From NCBI RefSeq assembly GCF_025311495.1, contig NZ_CP104398.1:1054001-1118000 (forward strand): a DNA stretch of 64,000 bases, written 5' to 3'. Positions 8,192 through 17,444 of the stretch are shown in pieces. The position numbers and the translations under genes were made by a program. Under the pieces are notes generated by a model, which had not been told where the DNA came from, did not search any database, and was given only the letters and a program-made list of their open reading frames with translations. Source of the stretch: Limosilactobacillus oris. GTDB taxonomy: Bacteria > Bacillota > Bacilli > Lactobacillales > Lactobacillaceae. Numbering within the stretch: the stretch's first letter is position 1; every line of letters begins with the position of its first letter.

Positions 8192-9439
8192 AAGTTAGCC
8201 ACCTAATTGGTGGTAAATGCAAAAACGCCATCCGGCGTGACATCAGGTATCATATTAAGTGAATCAAACCTATATGAAAGGATGTCCGTCAAATGACGCA
8301 CTTAAATGATACCATGCCCACTAACCTTTTGGCCACTCATCGCAAATATGCACACCTTACTAAAGAAGAGCGAGTGATGATTGCGACTTTAAAGTCGCAA
8401 GGACTTTCCAATCGCGCAATCGGTCGTCAATTAGGAGTGAACCACCAAACCATTAATAATGAGCTTAAACGTGGTACAGTTCGCCAAATTCGTCGTCAAA
8501 AATTCAATGGTAAGACTTACGATTACCCTTATTACATCTACAGTTATGAAGCTGGTCAGAATATTTATCTTAAATGCCACCAACGGTCCGGTCGTCCTCG
8601 TTTATATTACCGCTCAAAGCGTTTTTTACAATTGGCCGACCAATTAATGCTTGGTGAATTTGATGAGCATCGTTACTCTCCTCAAGCAGCTATTTATAAG
8701 GCACGTGATTTGATGAGTGATGATTCACTGATCCCTAAGTCTGTTGTGACTTTGTATCAGTGGATTAATGATGGTGTATTCCGTACGTCTAACTTGGACC
8801 TTTTTGAGAAAACTAAACGTAAACACCATCAATCTCATCCACAAGCCAAAAAGTGCTTAGGACCTAACATTGCTCAACGTCCACAGGTTGCGGACCAACG
8901 GTCCGAAATTGGTCATTGGGAACTAGACACTATTCAAGGTCATAAAGATGGCAAGAATAGCGTTCTTCTAGTAATGACTGATCGTTTTTCACGGGTTAAT
9001 ATTACGAGAAAAATTACCAGTAAAACTGCATATGCAGTGAATCATTTTTTGTTGAGTTGCGTCAGAAGCTTGGCAAGAATGCTTACTATCGCATTTTTAA
9101 AACAATTACTTCTGATAATGGTTCTGAATTTAGTGAGTTAACGCGAGTTCATGACCATGTTTTTTTACACTGTCCCATATTCTCCTTGGGAACGCGGATC
9201 CAATAAAATCAATAATCGTTTTCTCCGCAAGGAGATTACCAAAGGCCAAGCTATTAATGATTATAGTAGTGCCCAGATTATAGCGACCAATAACTGGATG
9301 AATCACTATCCACGAGCCATATTTAATGGACGTTCTGCAATGGATATTTACTGTAAAGCATTCTATCAAGAGATATCACGTTCTCATCAACCAATAATTA
9401 ATTGGTCAGTGCTATTTATTTCAGCTTAGTGGCTAACTT
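8192..9439 (+). mobile_element. IS30-family insertion sequence
   Basis: Imperfect terminal inverted repeats share AAGTTAGCCAC at 8192-8202 and its complement GTGGCTAACTT at 9429-9439, with similar flanking bases (AGAAT... / ...TTCTT). The ~1.25-kb interval holds one transposase gene in two pieces. No clear target duplication was identified by eye. Confidence 0.75.
8293..9429 (+). pseudogene. IS30 transposase with two compensating frameshifts
   Basis: The N-terminal helix-turn-helix (LTKEERVMIATLKSQGLSNR, then IGRQLGVNHQTINNELKRG) and the first catalytic Asp region (GHWELDTIQG) are intact. The frame shifts after AYAVNH at a six-T run (9045-9050) that should be seven, passes through TSDNGSEF (second Asp) in another frame, then shifts back at a seven-T run (9160-9166) that should be six, giving YTVPYSPWERGSNKINNRFLR, which holds the catalytic Glu region. 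Corrected length is ~378 aa, normal for IS30. Confidence 0.85.
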
Positions 9440-9571
9440 ATTCTTGAAATTTAGATACCTGTTATTTTTCGTCTATATGTTAACTAAGATGAAGTTCAAA
9501 ATGAAAAAGCAATCAAACACTTACTATCAATTGTAAATGCTGATTGCTTTTTTCACGCTCAATATTATAAG

Positions 9572-9593
9572 TTTTGGTAGGGTTTTGGTAGGG
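9572..9593. repeat. 22-bp direct repeat, right copy (two tandem TTTTGGTAGGG)
   Basis: Identical to 4675-4696 and in the same orientation, ~90 bp left of the guaA stop. The gap around it (9440-9682) otherwise shows only AT-rich sequence without a supportable gene. Confidence 0.75.
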
Positions 9594-9682
9594 AACAATG
9601 TTGCTTTTTATAGATTTGAATTGATTTTGCACCATTCAAATGCCGTTAAATTAGGATTCCGCTATCAAGTTAATAAGCAACA

Positions 9683-11236
9683 TCATTCGTATTCGATTGT
9701 CGAAGGCGGCTTACTCGTGACGTCGTACAAGATTCGGTTAACGTGGTCGACTTCATTGACGATCCGAACGGAAATCTTTTGCAAGACGTCCCACGGAATC
9801 TTGGCGAAGTCCGCGGTCATCCCGTCAATCGACGTCACAGCCCGGATGGCAACGGCGTAGTCATATGTCCGACCATCACCCATGACCCCAACGGAACGAA
9901 TGCCCGGCAGGACGGTGAAGTATTGCCAAATTTTCTCATCCAGGCCGGCCTTCTTGATTTCTTCTCGCAGGATGGCATCTGATTCCCGAACAATTTCCAA
10001 CTTCTCTGGCGTGATTTCACCAATCACCCGGATTCCCAAACCAGGACCAGGAAACGGTTGTCGCCAAACCAGTTCGTGCGGAATCCCCAATTTTTCACCC
10101 AGCTCACGGGTCTCATCCTTGAAGAGCTTGCGCAGCGGTTCGATCAGCTTAAAGCCGAGCTTCTTCGGCAGGCCCCCAACATTGTGGTGGGACTTGATTG
10201 TCTGGGCCGTGTCCGTCCCGGATTCAATGACGTCAGTATACAGGGTTCCCTGAGCCAGGAAGTCCGCGTCCGGAATCTTCTTAGCTTCTTCATTGAAGAC
10301 CTCAATAAATTCCTTGCCGATAATCTTCCGCTTTTGTTCGGGATCGGTCACCCCTGCCAGCTTACCCAGGAAGCGGTCAGCAGCGTCTACCTTGACGATG
10401 TTCACACCGAGGTCCTTGTTCAATGCCTTCATGACCTGGTCTGCTTCGTTCTTCCGCAACAGACCGTGGTCAACGAAGATACACGTCAGCTGGTCACCAA
10501 TCGCCTTATGGATTAACACGGCCGTCACGCTGGAGTCGACCCCACCAGACAGGCCGAGGATAACCTTCTTGTCGCCGACTTCCTTGCGAATGTGTTCCAC
10601 CTGCAAGTTAATGAAATCGTCCATCGTCCAGTTATCCTTCGCACCACAGACATCAAAGGCAAAGCGGCGCAGGATGTCCAACCCGTACTCGGAGTTGCGC
10701 ACTTCGGCGTGGAATTGGATTCCGTAGAATTTCCGTTCATTATCCGCGATGGCTGAAATCGGGCAGTTCTTACTCGTTGCCGTTACCGTAAATCCAGCCG
10801 GTGCTTGAGTTACCAGGTCACCGTGGCTCATCCAAACATACTGTTTCTTCGGCAGGCCCTTAAACACGACGGCGTCATCATCGACCACCTCAATGTCCGC
10901 CCGACCGTATTCAGAATTATTGGCATTTTCGACCTTGCCACCTAAATCATAGGCCATCAGCTGCATCCCGTAACAGATACCAAGAATCGGAATCCCCAGT
11001 TTGAAGATCTCTGGATCAACCTTAAAGGCTCCTTCGTCGTATACACTGTTAGGGCCACCGGAGAAAATGATTCCCTTAGGGTTGATCTGCTTGATTTCGT
11101 CCGCTGTAATCTTGTGTGACAGGAGTTCGGAATAGACCCCAAAATCACGCAGGCGGCGGGTAATCAGCTGGTTGTACTGACTACCGAAGTCCAGGACGAT
11201 AATCTTGTCAAAAGCATCTAAATTGATGTTTGCCAC
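9683..11236 (-). CDS. guaA: GMP synthase (glutamine-hydrolysing)
   Basis: 517 aa, full length. It converts XMP, ATP and glutamine to GMP. The N-terminal class I amidotransferase domain has the nucleophile in GICYGMQLM and the His in IQFHAE. The ATP pyrophosphatase domain has the P-loop [10 protein letters not shown] and a C-terminal dimerisation domain ending PPSTIEYE. No purine-type riboswitch is visible upstream (11237-11347). Its 3' end is the apparent integration target of the neighbouring element; the gene itself is intact. Confidence 0.97.
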   Translation of the reverse strand: MANINLDAFDKIIVLDFGSQYNQLITRRLRDFGVYSELLSHKITADEIKQINPKGIIFSGGPNSVYDEGAFKVDPEIFKLGIPILGICYGMQLMAYDLGGKVENANNSEYGRADIEVVDDDAVVFKGLPKKQYVWMSHGDLVTQAPAGFTVTATSKNCPISAIADNERKFYGIQFHAEVRNSEYGLDILRRFAFDVCGAKDNWTMDDFINLQVEHIRKEVGDKKVILGLSGGVDSSVTAVLIHKAIGDQLTCIFVDHGLLRKNEADQVMKALNKDLGVNIVKVDAADRFLGKLAGVTDPEQKRKIIGKEFIEVFNEEAKKIPDADFLAQGTLYTDVIESGTDTAQTIKSHHNVGGLPKKLGFKLIEPLRKLFKDETRELGEKLGIPHELVWRQPFPGPGLGIRVIGEITPEKLEIVRESDAILREEIKKAGLDEKIWQYFTVLPGIRSVGVMGDGRTYDYAVAIRAVTSIDGMTADFAKIPWDVLQKISVRIVNEVDHVNRILYDVTSKPPSTIEYE

Positions 11237-11347
11237 GTTGCCACTTCCTTCATCAAAGTTTCTTAACCATTATTAGGATAAGTTTACAGGCATAAAGCCG
11301 GACGGTCAACTCCCCTGAGCGATTAATCGTTTCTTTTTTCCTAAAAA

Positions 11348-11387
11348 AGGTGGGGTCAAAAGCAACGAACACCTTTTGGCCCCACCT
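11348..11387 (-). terminator. strong intrinsic terminator after the tal-tkt operon
   Basis: AGGTGGGGTCAAAAG / CTTTTGGCCCCACCT, 15 bp with one G-T style mismatch and a 10-nt loop. On the minus strand it is followed by TTTTTTAGG. It ends the transkelotase operon before guaA. Confidence 0.8.
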
Positions 11388-11430
11388 ACTCAGATGGAAT
11401 ATTTAATTCAGAATGGAATGTGATTAATAG

Positions 11431-11523
11431 TTAGCTATTTAGTGCCGCCGTTAACAGGGCTAATTCTTCATTGACGGCTTGCTGGTCCAGTTGGGTTAAT
11501 TCCTCATTCACTCGCACAATCAT
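11431..11523 (-). CDS. possible 30-aa acidic peptide downstream of transketolase
   Basis: ATG 11523 to TAA 11431, with AAAGGGG 8 nt before the start, beginning 5 bp after the transketolase stop. The peptide (MIVRVNEELTQLDQQAVNEE...) is acidic, Leu/Asn/Gln-rich and probably one amphipathic helix. The operon terminator follows 44 bp later. The ribosome site and placement favour translation; its small size leaves real doubt. Confidence 0.4.
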   Translation of the reverse strand: MIVRVNEELTQLDQQAVNEELALLTAALNS

Positions 11524-11528
11524 TCTCA

Positions 11529-13547
11529 TCACCCCTTTCTAAGGATCGTCATGAACTGGTCCACCACGTTTTCAACGGTAAAGCCATACTTTGCGCTGAT
11601 GGCTGCTCCGTTACCGCTCATGCCGAAACCATCGACCCCAATCGTTGCTCCATCGAGGCCCACGTACTGGCCCCATGGCTGTGGACTAGCCATCTCAACA
11701 GCCAGGCGCGTCCGAACGGCATTAGGCAAAATTGCCTCCTTGTAGGTTGCCGGTTGTTCATTGAAGAGCTCCATGCTTGGGACAGAAACGACCCGGACAT
11801 CGACCTGGTAGTTCTCTGCCAGGGACTTTTTAGCGGCCAGTGCCAGGGATAGTTCGGAACCACTAGCCATTAGAATCCCATCAGGAGTTCCCGCGGCATC
11901 GGCAGCCACATAGGCACCCCGTTGAACCGCCGCATTGATTGTTTCCGCCAGGACCGGTAAGTTCTGCCGGGAAGCCACAATTACACTTGGCCGGTCATCA
12001 GTTTGACCAATTACCCGCCAGGCCGCGACCACTTCGTTCGCGTCAGCAGGCCGGAACACCTGTACGTTTGGAATCGTCCGCAGCATTGCGAGCTGCTCAA
12101 CCGGTTCGTGAGTAGGGCCATCCTCACCAACTGCTAACGAATCGTGGGTGAAGATAAAGACGGATGGCAAGTGTTGGAGCGCTGCGAGCCGGATGGCCGA
12201 CTTGAGGTAGTCGCTAAAGACCATAAAGGTACTGCAATAGGCAGTGCTGCCGCCATGGAGGTTGATTCCATTTATGGCCGCCGCCATTGCAAACTCACGG
12301 ACACCAAAGTAGATATTACGCCCACCGTAGTTGGCCGGACGGAAAATTTGATCATCCTTGAGAGCGGTCTTGTTAGATGAGAAGAGGTCCGCGGACCCGC
12401 CCCATAGCTGAGGGTTGGCAGCAGCCAGGTCCTGCATCGTTTCAGCGTTTGCAACCCGGGTCGATACCTCTTCGCCGACCTGGTGGTGACTGCACAGGTT
12501 AGCGGTGTCCATCCCCTGCCGTGTTAGTTGCTGGGCCGCCGTCGGGTATTCCTTCTGGTATTCAGCGAACATTTCCTGCCATTCCTGGTAGTTACGCACT
12601 TTATCCTCGATGTACTGGGCAAATTGCTGGTAAACCGCGGTTGGGTACTCAAACGGCTCATAAGGCCAGCCATAGTTTTCCCGCGTAATCGCCACATTCT
12701 GTTTCCCCAGCGGGCAACCGTGAACCTTATTCGTGCCCTCGTCAGGCGTGTTGTAGCCGATAATCGTCTTAACTTCGATCAGCGATGGTCGGCTAGTTTG
12801 TTGCGCGTTGCGGATTGCCTGGGCAATCGCGTTCAGGTCAGTACCATCCTCAACCAGCTGGTAATCCCAATGGGCAGCCTTAAAGCGGGCGGCAGCACTT
12901 TCGTTCGTACTCAGGCTCAGCGGCCCATCGAGGGTCACATCGTTTGAGTCGTAAAGAACGATCAGGTGACCAAGACGGTTCTTCCCAGCCAGGTTAATTG
13001 CTTCTTCGGCAACACCTTCCATCAGGTCACCGTCACCAACGATCGAGTAAGTGTAGTGGTCGACCAGCGGGTAACCAGGCCGGTTATACTGCACCGCCAA
13101 ATGACGCTCCGCCATTGCCATCCCCACAGCCATGCCAAAGCCTTGCCCCAGCGGGCCGGTGGAAGCATCAACCCCTGGAGTCAGCTGGTACTCCGGGTGG
13201 CCTGGGGTTTTAGAGCCTAACTGCCGGAAGTTTTTGATGTCGGCCAGGCTAACTTCGAAGCCGTTAAAGTGGAGCAGGCTGTACAGCAAGGCTGAACAGT
13301 GCCCACCGGATAAGACGAAGCGGTCCCGGTTGAGCCACTTATCGTCCTGGGGATTAAAATTAAGGAACTTTTCCCAGAGAACGTAGGCCATTGGTGCCAT
13401 ACCGATTGGGGAACCTGGGTGGCCGCTCTTTGCCGCTTCAATCATGTCAATACTCATAAAACGCAGGGCATTGACAGCCAGCTGGTCGCTAATCGTAAAA
13501 TCTTGTTGGCGCGCCCGGGTCACCGTTGTATTTAAACTACTAATCAT
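11529..13547 (-). CDS. tkt: transketolase
   Basis: 672 aa, full length. Thiamine-diphosphate enzyme of the non-oxidative pentose phosphate pathway. It has the N-terminal SGGHCSALLY and GHPE regions, the TPP/Mg motif GDGDLMEGVAEEA (~155-170), the central pyrimidine domain with HDSLAVGEDGPTHEPVEQL, and a C-terminal domain. It is third in a leftward operon after transaldolase and the TIM-like gene (spacing 12 bp), suggesting interconversion of pentose phosphates with fructose 6-phosphate. Confidence 0.96.
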   Translation of the reverse strand: MISSLNTTVTRARQQDFTISDQLAVNALRFMSIDMIEAAKSGHPGSPIGMAPMAYVLWEKFLNFNPQDDKWLNRDRFVLSGGHCSALLYSLLHFNGFEVSLADIKNFRQLGSKTPGHPEYQLTPGVDASTGPLGQGFGMAVGMAMAERHLAVQYNRPGYPLVDHYTYSIVGDGDLMEGVAEEAINLAGKNRLGHLIVLYDSNDVTLDGPLSLSTNESAAARFKAAHWDYQLVEDGTDLNAIAQAIRNAQQTSRPSLIEVKTIIGYNTPDEGTNKVHGCPLGKQNVAITRENYGWPYEPFEYPTAVYQQFAQYIEDKVRNYQEWQEMFAEYQKEYPTAAQQLTRQGMDTANLCSHHQVGEEVSTRVANAETMQDLAAANPQLWGGSADLFSSNKTALKDDQIFRPANYGGRNIYFGVREFAMAAAINGINLHGGSTAYCSTFMVFSDYLKSAIRLAALQHLPSVFIFTHDSLAVGEDGPTHEPVEQLAMLRTIPNVQVFRPADANEVVAAWRVIGQTDDRPSVIVASRQNLPVLAETINAAVQRGAYVAADAAGTPDGILMASGSELSLALAAKKSLAENYQVDVRVVSVPSMELFNEQPATYKEAILPNAVRTRLAVEMASPQPWGQYVGLDGATIGVDGFGMSGNGAAISAKYGFTVENVVDQFMTILRKG

Positions 13548-13559
13548 ACTTATCTAACC

Positions 13560-14084
13560 TCACTTATTTATTAAGACGCCGTCCACGTTGCTGTCACATA
13601 GCACGTCGGCTAATTCTTCTTCAAAAACGAAACCGCCATAAATGATTTGAACCTGCCCGGCAGTTTCTTGGTCATAAATAATCCGCAACGAGTCGCGAAT
13701 TTGTCGGTGAGCAATCCTGATTCGCTGTGCGTCAGCTGGCAGGCGGCATTCGCCAGCCCAGCTCGGTGAATAAACAATCACCAGCCGCGCGACCGCTGCA
13801 CGGCTCACCCCGGCTAGAACATTGGCCAGTCGCCGGCTCAGCAGGTAGGCAAAGTCAACGGGTGTCAGTCGAAGGTCTCCCTCATCAAGTTTCAAAACCG
13901 GTTGTTGGCTCCCCTGGAGCGTTGTCCGCAGCTGGTAGTTGAGCTCTCGTGACGAGTGGTCAAGCAGTGTCAGAACCCGGCAGTTACTGATAAGTTCCGG
14001 CGCGTCCATTCCAGCCCGCTGAATACGCAATTCACGGCTTGTCGTCCGCATTGTTTCAGGTACCACGTTACGTTTCGTTAGCAT
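13560..14084 (-). CDS. degenerate, N-truncated triosephosphate-isomerase-like protein
   Basis: 174 aa, against ~250 for TIM. Residues ~38-50 (LTLLDHSSRE) match the TIM GHSERRE region and keep the catalytic His. VIVYSPSWAGECRL replaces the TIM AYEPVWAIGTG block, so the catalytic Glu is Ser. IYGGFVFEEELAD and VDGVLIN match the C-terminal phosphate-binding loops. The N-terminal strand with the essential Asn/Lys is absent. The start is taken at ATG 14084 (AGGGG ~8 nt upstream) rather than the GTG at 14093. It lies between tal and tkt with near-zero spacing. It is unlikely to be an active isomerase; a sugar-phosphate-binding or structural role is inference. Confidence 0.7.
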   Translation of the reverse strand: MLTKRNVVPETMRTTSRELRIQRAGMDAPELISNCRVLTLLDHSSRELNYQLRTTLQGSQQPVLKLDEGDLRLTPVDFAYLLSRRLANVLAGVSRAAVARLVIVYSPSWAGECRLPADAQRIRIAHRQIRDSLRIIYDQETAGQVQIIYGGFVFEEELADVLCDSNVDGVLINK

Positions 14085-14099
14085 CTCGCTCACCCCTGC

Positions 14100-14756
14100 T
14101 TATTTCTTCTGCAGTTGTTCAAATTCGGCCCAATCCTTCTTAAACGTTGCTAGTCCCTTATCCGTCAACGGGTGTTCCCACAATTTTGGAATAAGGTGAC
14201 CAGGAATGGTGGCGATGTCACAACCAGCCAGAGCGACCTGTTCAACGTGTTGGCAGTGGCGAATGGAAGCGGCGATGATTTCCGTCTGGTAGCCATAGAT
14301 GTCAAAAATCTGCCGTAGCTTTTCAACTAATTCCAGCCCGCTCGCCCCGATGTCATCAAGCCGCCCCAGGAAGGGACTGACGTAGGTCGCCCCCGCCTTT
14401 GCAGCCAGCAATCCTTGTGCTGCGGAGAAGACCAGGGTAACGTTTGTCTTAATCCCTTCTTTTGACAGAATGTTGACGGCCTTTAAGCCCGCCTCGGTCA
14501 TCGGAATCTTAACGACAATGTTGTCCGCCCACTTGCTGAGCTCCCGAGCCTGGGTCACCATCCCGTCAGTATCGTCAGCCGTTACTTCAGCACTGACCGG
14601 GCCATCGACAATCGCGCAAATCTCCTTTTCGACGGTTTCCCAGTCCTTACCTTCCCGGGCAATGATGGTTGGGTTAGTCGTCACCCCGTCTAGTAAGCCA
14701 AGGTCGTTGATCCGCTTAATTTCGTCGATGTTAGCAGTGTCCGCAAAAATCTTCAT
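14100..14756 (-). CDS. transaldolase / fructose-6-phosphate aldolase family (small type)
   Basis: 218 aa from [13 protein letters not shown]. The ATG six codons upstream (14774) lies within the GAAGGAGAT ribosome site and is rejected. DGVTTNPTI, the Schiff-base Lys in [25 protein letters not shown] and SPFLGRLDD are all present. The short TalC/Fsa subfamily includes both transaldolases and F6P aldolases; pairing with transketolase favours transaldolase. It is the first gene of the operon. A TTGACA -35 (minus strand, 14836-14831) inside CTTGTC-AA-GACAAG with a weak TAAGAA -10 is a candidate promoter. Confidence 0.9.
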   Translation of the reverse strand: MKIFADTANIDEIKRINDLGLLDGVTTNPTIIAREGKDWETVEKEICAIVDGPVSAEVTADDTDGMVTQARELSKWADNIVVKIPMTEAGLKAVNILSKEGIKTNVTLVFSAAQGLLAAKAGATYVSPFLGRLDDIGASGLELVEKLRQIFDIYGYQTEIIAASIRHCQHVEQVALAGCDIATIPGHLIPKLWEHPLTDKGLATFKKDWAEFEQLQKK

Positions 14757-15033
14757 AGTGATAATCTCCTTCAAAGTTAGTTTCGCTGGTTAATCAGTAT
14801 GCCTAAGTTCTTAATCGGTATTATTTAGCTTGTCAAGACAAGTAGACCAATTTATTTTTGTGCAACCAGTTGCATCTCCCAGCCAGCAGTAACTGTTTTT
14901 ACTAAATTTTACTTTTTTACTAATTGTTTAGGCGGAAAATCGTTGATATATTTGGATTCTTTTCCAAATTTGCCGAGGTCGACAGATTTTGTTAAGATTT
15001 GTTTATTCAAGGAATTTTACTGGAGATGACTGG

Positions 15034-16212
15034 ATGTTTGTACGTTCAAAGCAACTAGACCAATTAAAAAATTCAATAAGTGATTCGACAATTAAAGTGG
15101 TTTATGGTGTCCGCCGCGGGGGTAAAACAACCCTGCTGGAACAGCTTCGTTCCTATCTGAAACGGCAGGGGGTCCCGAGCGCACGGATTCTGATCTACGA
15201 CTTTGATCACCCCGCTAACGCTCAGCAGGATCCTACGCAGCTTTTTCAGCAAATTAAAAAAAGGCTCACCAGGGACCAGGTTACCTACCTGTTCTTCGAT
15301 GAGCTTGAAACGGTGCCCAACTATCAATTATTGGTGCAAAAGTTAGTTCACTTGCCGCGGGTCGACCTGTACATCACCAGCTCGGCGGTTAGCATCCAAC
15401 GGCTAGCCAGTCAGTTTCCCTGCCGGATGGTCTACCTAGGTCCCTTACGCTTTCAGGAGTTTCTCACCTACCACCAGCTTTCCGCCAATTTAAGTTCGCT
15501 CTACCACTACCTCAACACCGGTGGTTTCCCCTTCGCGCAGGAAATCCGGAATTTTACGGCAGCACGCAACTATTTTGAGGGGGTGATCAATACAATCATT
15601 CTCAACGGCTTTTCCCAGCGCAACACCCTGTGCAACGCGGGCCTCGTCCAGCAGCTGGCCCTCTTCTTAGCCAACCATGCTGGGGAATTGACCAACGTTT
15701 CCCGGGTAGTTGCCAGCTTGCAGGACGGCAGCGTGAATGTTTCCAACAAGACCCTTGCCGCCTACCTCGATTTCCTTCAACAGGGCTTCCTCTTTTCCCC
15801 CTGCCAGGAGCTCAACCTGAAAACAGGCATGGCCAAGCCGACCAACGCTCAGTATTTTCCAATTGATCCATCCCTGCGGTCGATTTTGGCGAACAAGCAA
15901 AACGCCCTGTCAGAACGAAATTTGGCAATCGTTGTGTTCAACGAGTTACGCAGCCGTGGCTACCAGGTCTTTACCAGCTGTAAGGGGCATCCCGTAACCT
16001 TTGTCGGCATCCAAAACCAGCAGCGGCACTACTTCCAGTTCAACTTTTCCCTACTCACCGACGCGGCTTACCAAAAAACGGTGGCGGACCTGCACCGCCT
16101 CCCTGACGATGGTCCCCGGACGTTGATCCTTGCTAAGCAGGGCGATCACCAGCTCCCCGGCGATGACCAGGTCCAAACAGTGAGCCTGGTTGACTGGCTG
16201 ATGACGGAATAG
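15034..16212 (+). CDS. AAA ATPase with DUF4143-like C-terminal region
   Basis: 392 aa from ATG 15034 (GGAG 9 nt upstream; the ATG at 14989 lacks a site). Walker A GVRRGGKTT (~22-30), Walker B YLFFDELE (~87-94), then an ITSSAVS sensor-like segment, LGPLRFQEFL, and a GFPFAQE turn typical of the AAA_14/DUF4143 family. The C-terminal half resembles the winged-helix plus nuclease-like DUF4143 module, but the nuclease motif is not obvious. It stands alone between the tal operon and coaA. The cellular role of this family is poorly known. Confidence 0.8.
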   Translation: MFVRSKQLDQLKNSISDSTIKVVYGVRRGGKTTLLEQLRSYLKRQGVPSARILIYDFDHPANAQQDPTQLFQQIKKRLTRDQVTYLFFDELETVPNYQLLVQKLVHLPRVDLYITSSAVSIQRLASQFPCRMVYLGPLRFQEFLTYHQLSANLSSLYHYLNTGGFPFAQEIRNFTAARNYFEGVINTIILNGFSQRNTLCNAGLVQQLALFLANHAGELTNVSRVVASLQDGSVNVSNKTLAAYLDFLQQGFLFSPCQELNLKTGMAKPTNAQYFPIDPSLRSILANKQNALSERNLAIVVFNELRSRGYQVFTSCKGHPVTFVGIQNQQRHYFQFNFSLLTDAAYQKTVADLHRLPDDGPRTLILAKQGDHQLPGDDQVQTVSLVDWLMTE

Positions 16213-16263
16213 GCAAAGAGGGAATACCCCGGCTTCGCCTCCGGTGTCTCGTTCAGCCTAAAA

Positions 16264-16311
16264 ATGAAAGGCGGCAGCACTTGATAAAAACCAAGTACTG
16301 ACGCCTTTCAT
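16264..16311. terminator. bidirectional terminator between the AAA ATPase gene and coaA
   Basis: ATGAAAGGCGGCAGCACTTG pairs with CAAGTACTGACGCCTTTCAT with two mismatches and an 8-nt loop, followed by TATTTTATT on the plus strand. It serves both convergent genes. Confidence 0.75.
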
Positions 16312-16322
16312 ATTTTATTCTC

Positions 16323-17246
16323 TTACCCCCGCCGCAAGTAGAGGCGGTCAACCACATGACCATGGGTCTTGTGCAAAATCAAGTTGGCCCTAGTCTTCGT
16401 TGGCAGGATAAAGTCGATCAGGTTGGGCAGGTCGACCCGCCGCCACACATCTTTAGCCATCGCGAAGGCTTCCTCCTGGTTTCCCTGTGAGTACGGATAG
16501 TAGTAGTTAGACGGGTCCGTGAAGGCCGTTTTTAAGAGCAGGCCAAAACGCTGCAAGTACCAACACTCAATTAAATCTGGGTCGGCATCGACGTAGATCG
16601 ACCAGTCGAAATAGTCGCTGACATACAGGCGCTGGTTGCTTGGCAACTGTAAGGTATTGATTCCCTCAACAATCAAGATGTCTGGACGGTCAATTACCAG
16701 GGGCTTGTCTGGCTGAACATCGTAAACCTGGTGAGAATAGGTTGGCGCCGTGACTACTGGTTCGCCCGCCTTAACATCGTTGAGGAACTTGAGGAGCTTC
16801 TCCATGTCGTAGGACTCTGGAAAACCTTTCCGATCCATAATCCCCCGCCGTTTCAACTCCGCGTTCGGGTACAGGAAACCATCCGTGGTCATCAATTCGA
16901 CCCGCTTATCCGGCAGTAGTTTGTTTAGCAAAATACTGAGAAGCCGGGCAATTGTACTCTTCCCGACCGCCACCGATCCGGCAATGCCAATGATATAGGG
17001 GACCCGTCGTACTGGCTGCTGCAAAAAGTTGGCCTTTTGCATCTGCCATTCCAAAAAGTTTTGATAGTGTAATTGGAGCAGCTTAATCAGTGGCAGGTAC
17101 ACATCCTGAACGTCCGTCAACGAAATCCGGTCATTCAAGGACTTGATTTCGTCAAGGTTATCTTGGCTCAGACGGACAGAATCAGTTGGAAAAAAGCGGT
17201 GCCAGGTTTGCCGGTCAAATTGTTCGTAATTCATCCATTCATCCAT
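16323..17246 (-). CDS. coaA: pantothenate kinase (type I, CoaA)
   Basis: 307 aa from [17 protein letters not shown] precedes this ATG, and the upstream in-frame ATG at 17360 would add 38 unrelated residues. P-loop [19 protein letters not shown] (substrate side), and [11 protein letters not shown] and DWSIYVDAD follow in the bacterial type I order. It phosphorylates pantothenate, the first step to coenzyme A. Lactobacilli usually take up pantothenate, so this is the entry step. A cre-like palindrome lies 25 bp upstream. Confidence 0.95.
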   Translation of the reverse strand: MDEWMNYEQFDRQTWHRFFPTDSVRLSQDNLDEIKSLNDRISLTDVQDVYLPLIKLLQLHYQNFLEWQMQKANFLQQPVRRVPYIIGIAGSVAVGKSTIARLLSILLNKLLPDKRVELMTTDGFLYPNAELKRRGIMDRKGFPESYDMEKLLKFLNDVKAGEPVVTAPTYSHQVYDVQPDKPLVIDRPDILIVEGINTLQLPSNQRLYVSDYFDWSIYVDADPDLIECWYLQRFGLLLKTAFTDPSNYYYPYSQGNQEEAFAMAKDVWRRVDLPNLIDFILPTKTRANLILHKTHGHVVDRLYLRRG

Positions 17247-17270
17247 TTTTAAAATCCCTTTGTCGTCTAT

Positions 17271-17286
17271 TTGTAAGCGTTTACTA
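17271..17286. promoter_or_regulatory. candidate catabolite-response element (cre) upstream of coaA
   Basis: TTGTAAGCGTTTACTA matches the CcpA-site consensus TGWAARCGYTWNCA at 13 of 14 positions on either strand (last A is T). It lies in the coaA leader, about 160 bp from the divergent tenA start. CcpA control of either gene is inferred. Confidence 0.4.
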
Positions 17287-17444
17287 TCAATCATAGCACA
17301 TTTCGTCCAACATACCATTTTGTTCGAGCTTTCACTATTTTTAGCAAGCGCTAGACGCAATCTTTCACCAGTATAGCAAATTTAGGTTAACCTGCGGGGG
17401 ATAATCTAGCTTATAATTAAGAAAAACCAACAAGGAGTATTGCC

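Noticed and set aside
11237-11347. Purine riboswitch upstream of guaA
   Set aside because: No three-way junction signature (TATA...GTTTCTAC-like) is visible; only the upstream operon terminator is clear.
13132-13386. Long plus-strand ORFs opposite tkt, guaA, ltaS, helD, potA and copA
   Set aside because: They lack ribosome sites and family features and follow from the GC-rich third position of the genes on the other strand.
14757-14774. Upstream ATG giving transaldolase six more residues
   Set aside because: That ATG lies within the GAAGGAGAT ribosome site that serves [11 protein letters not shown].
17361-17444. TPP riboswitch upstream of tenA
   Set aside because: The leader is under 90 nt and lacks the CTGAGA and ACCTG core motifs.
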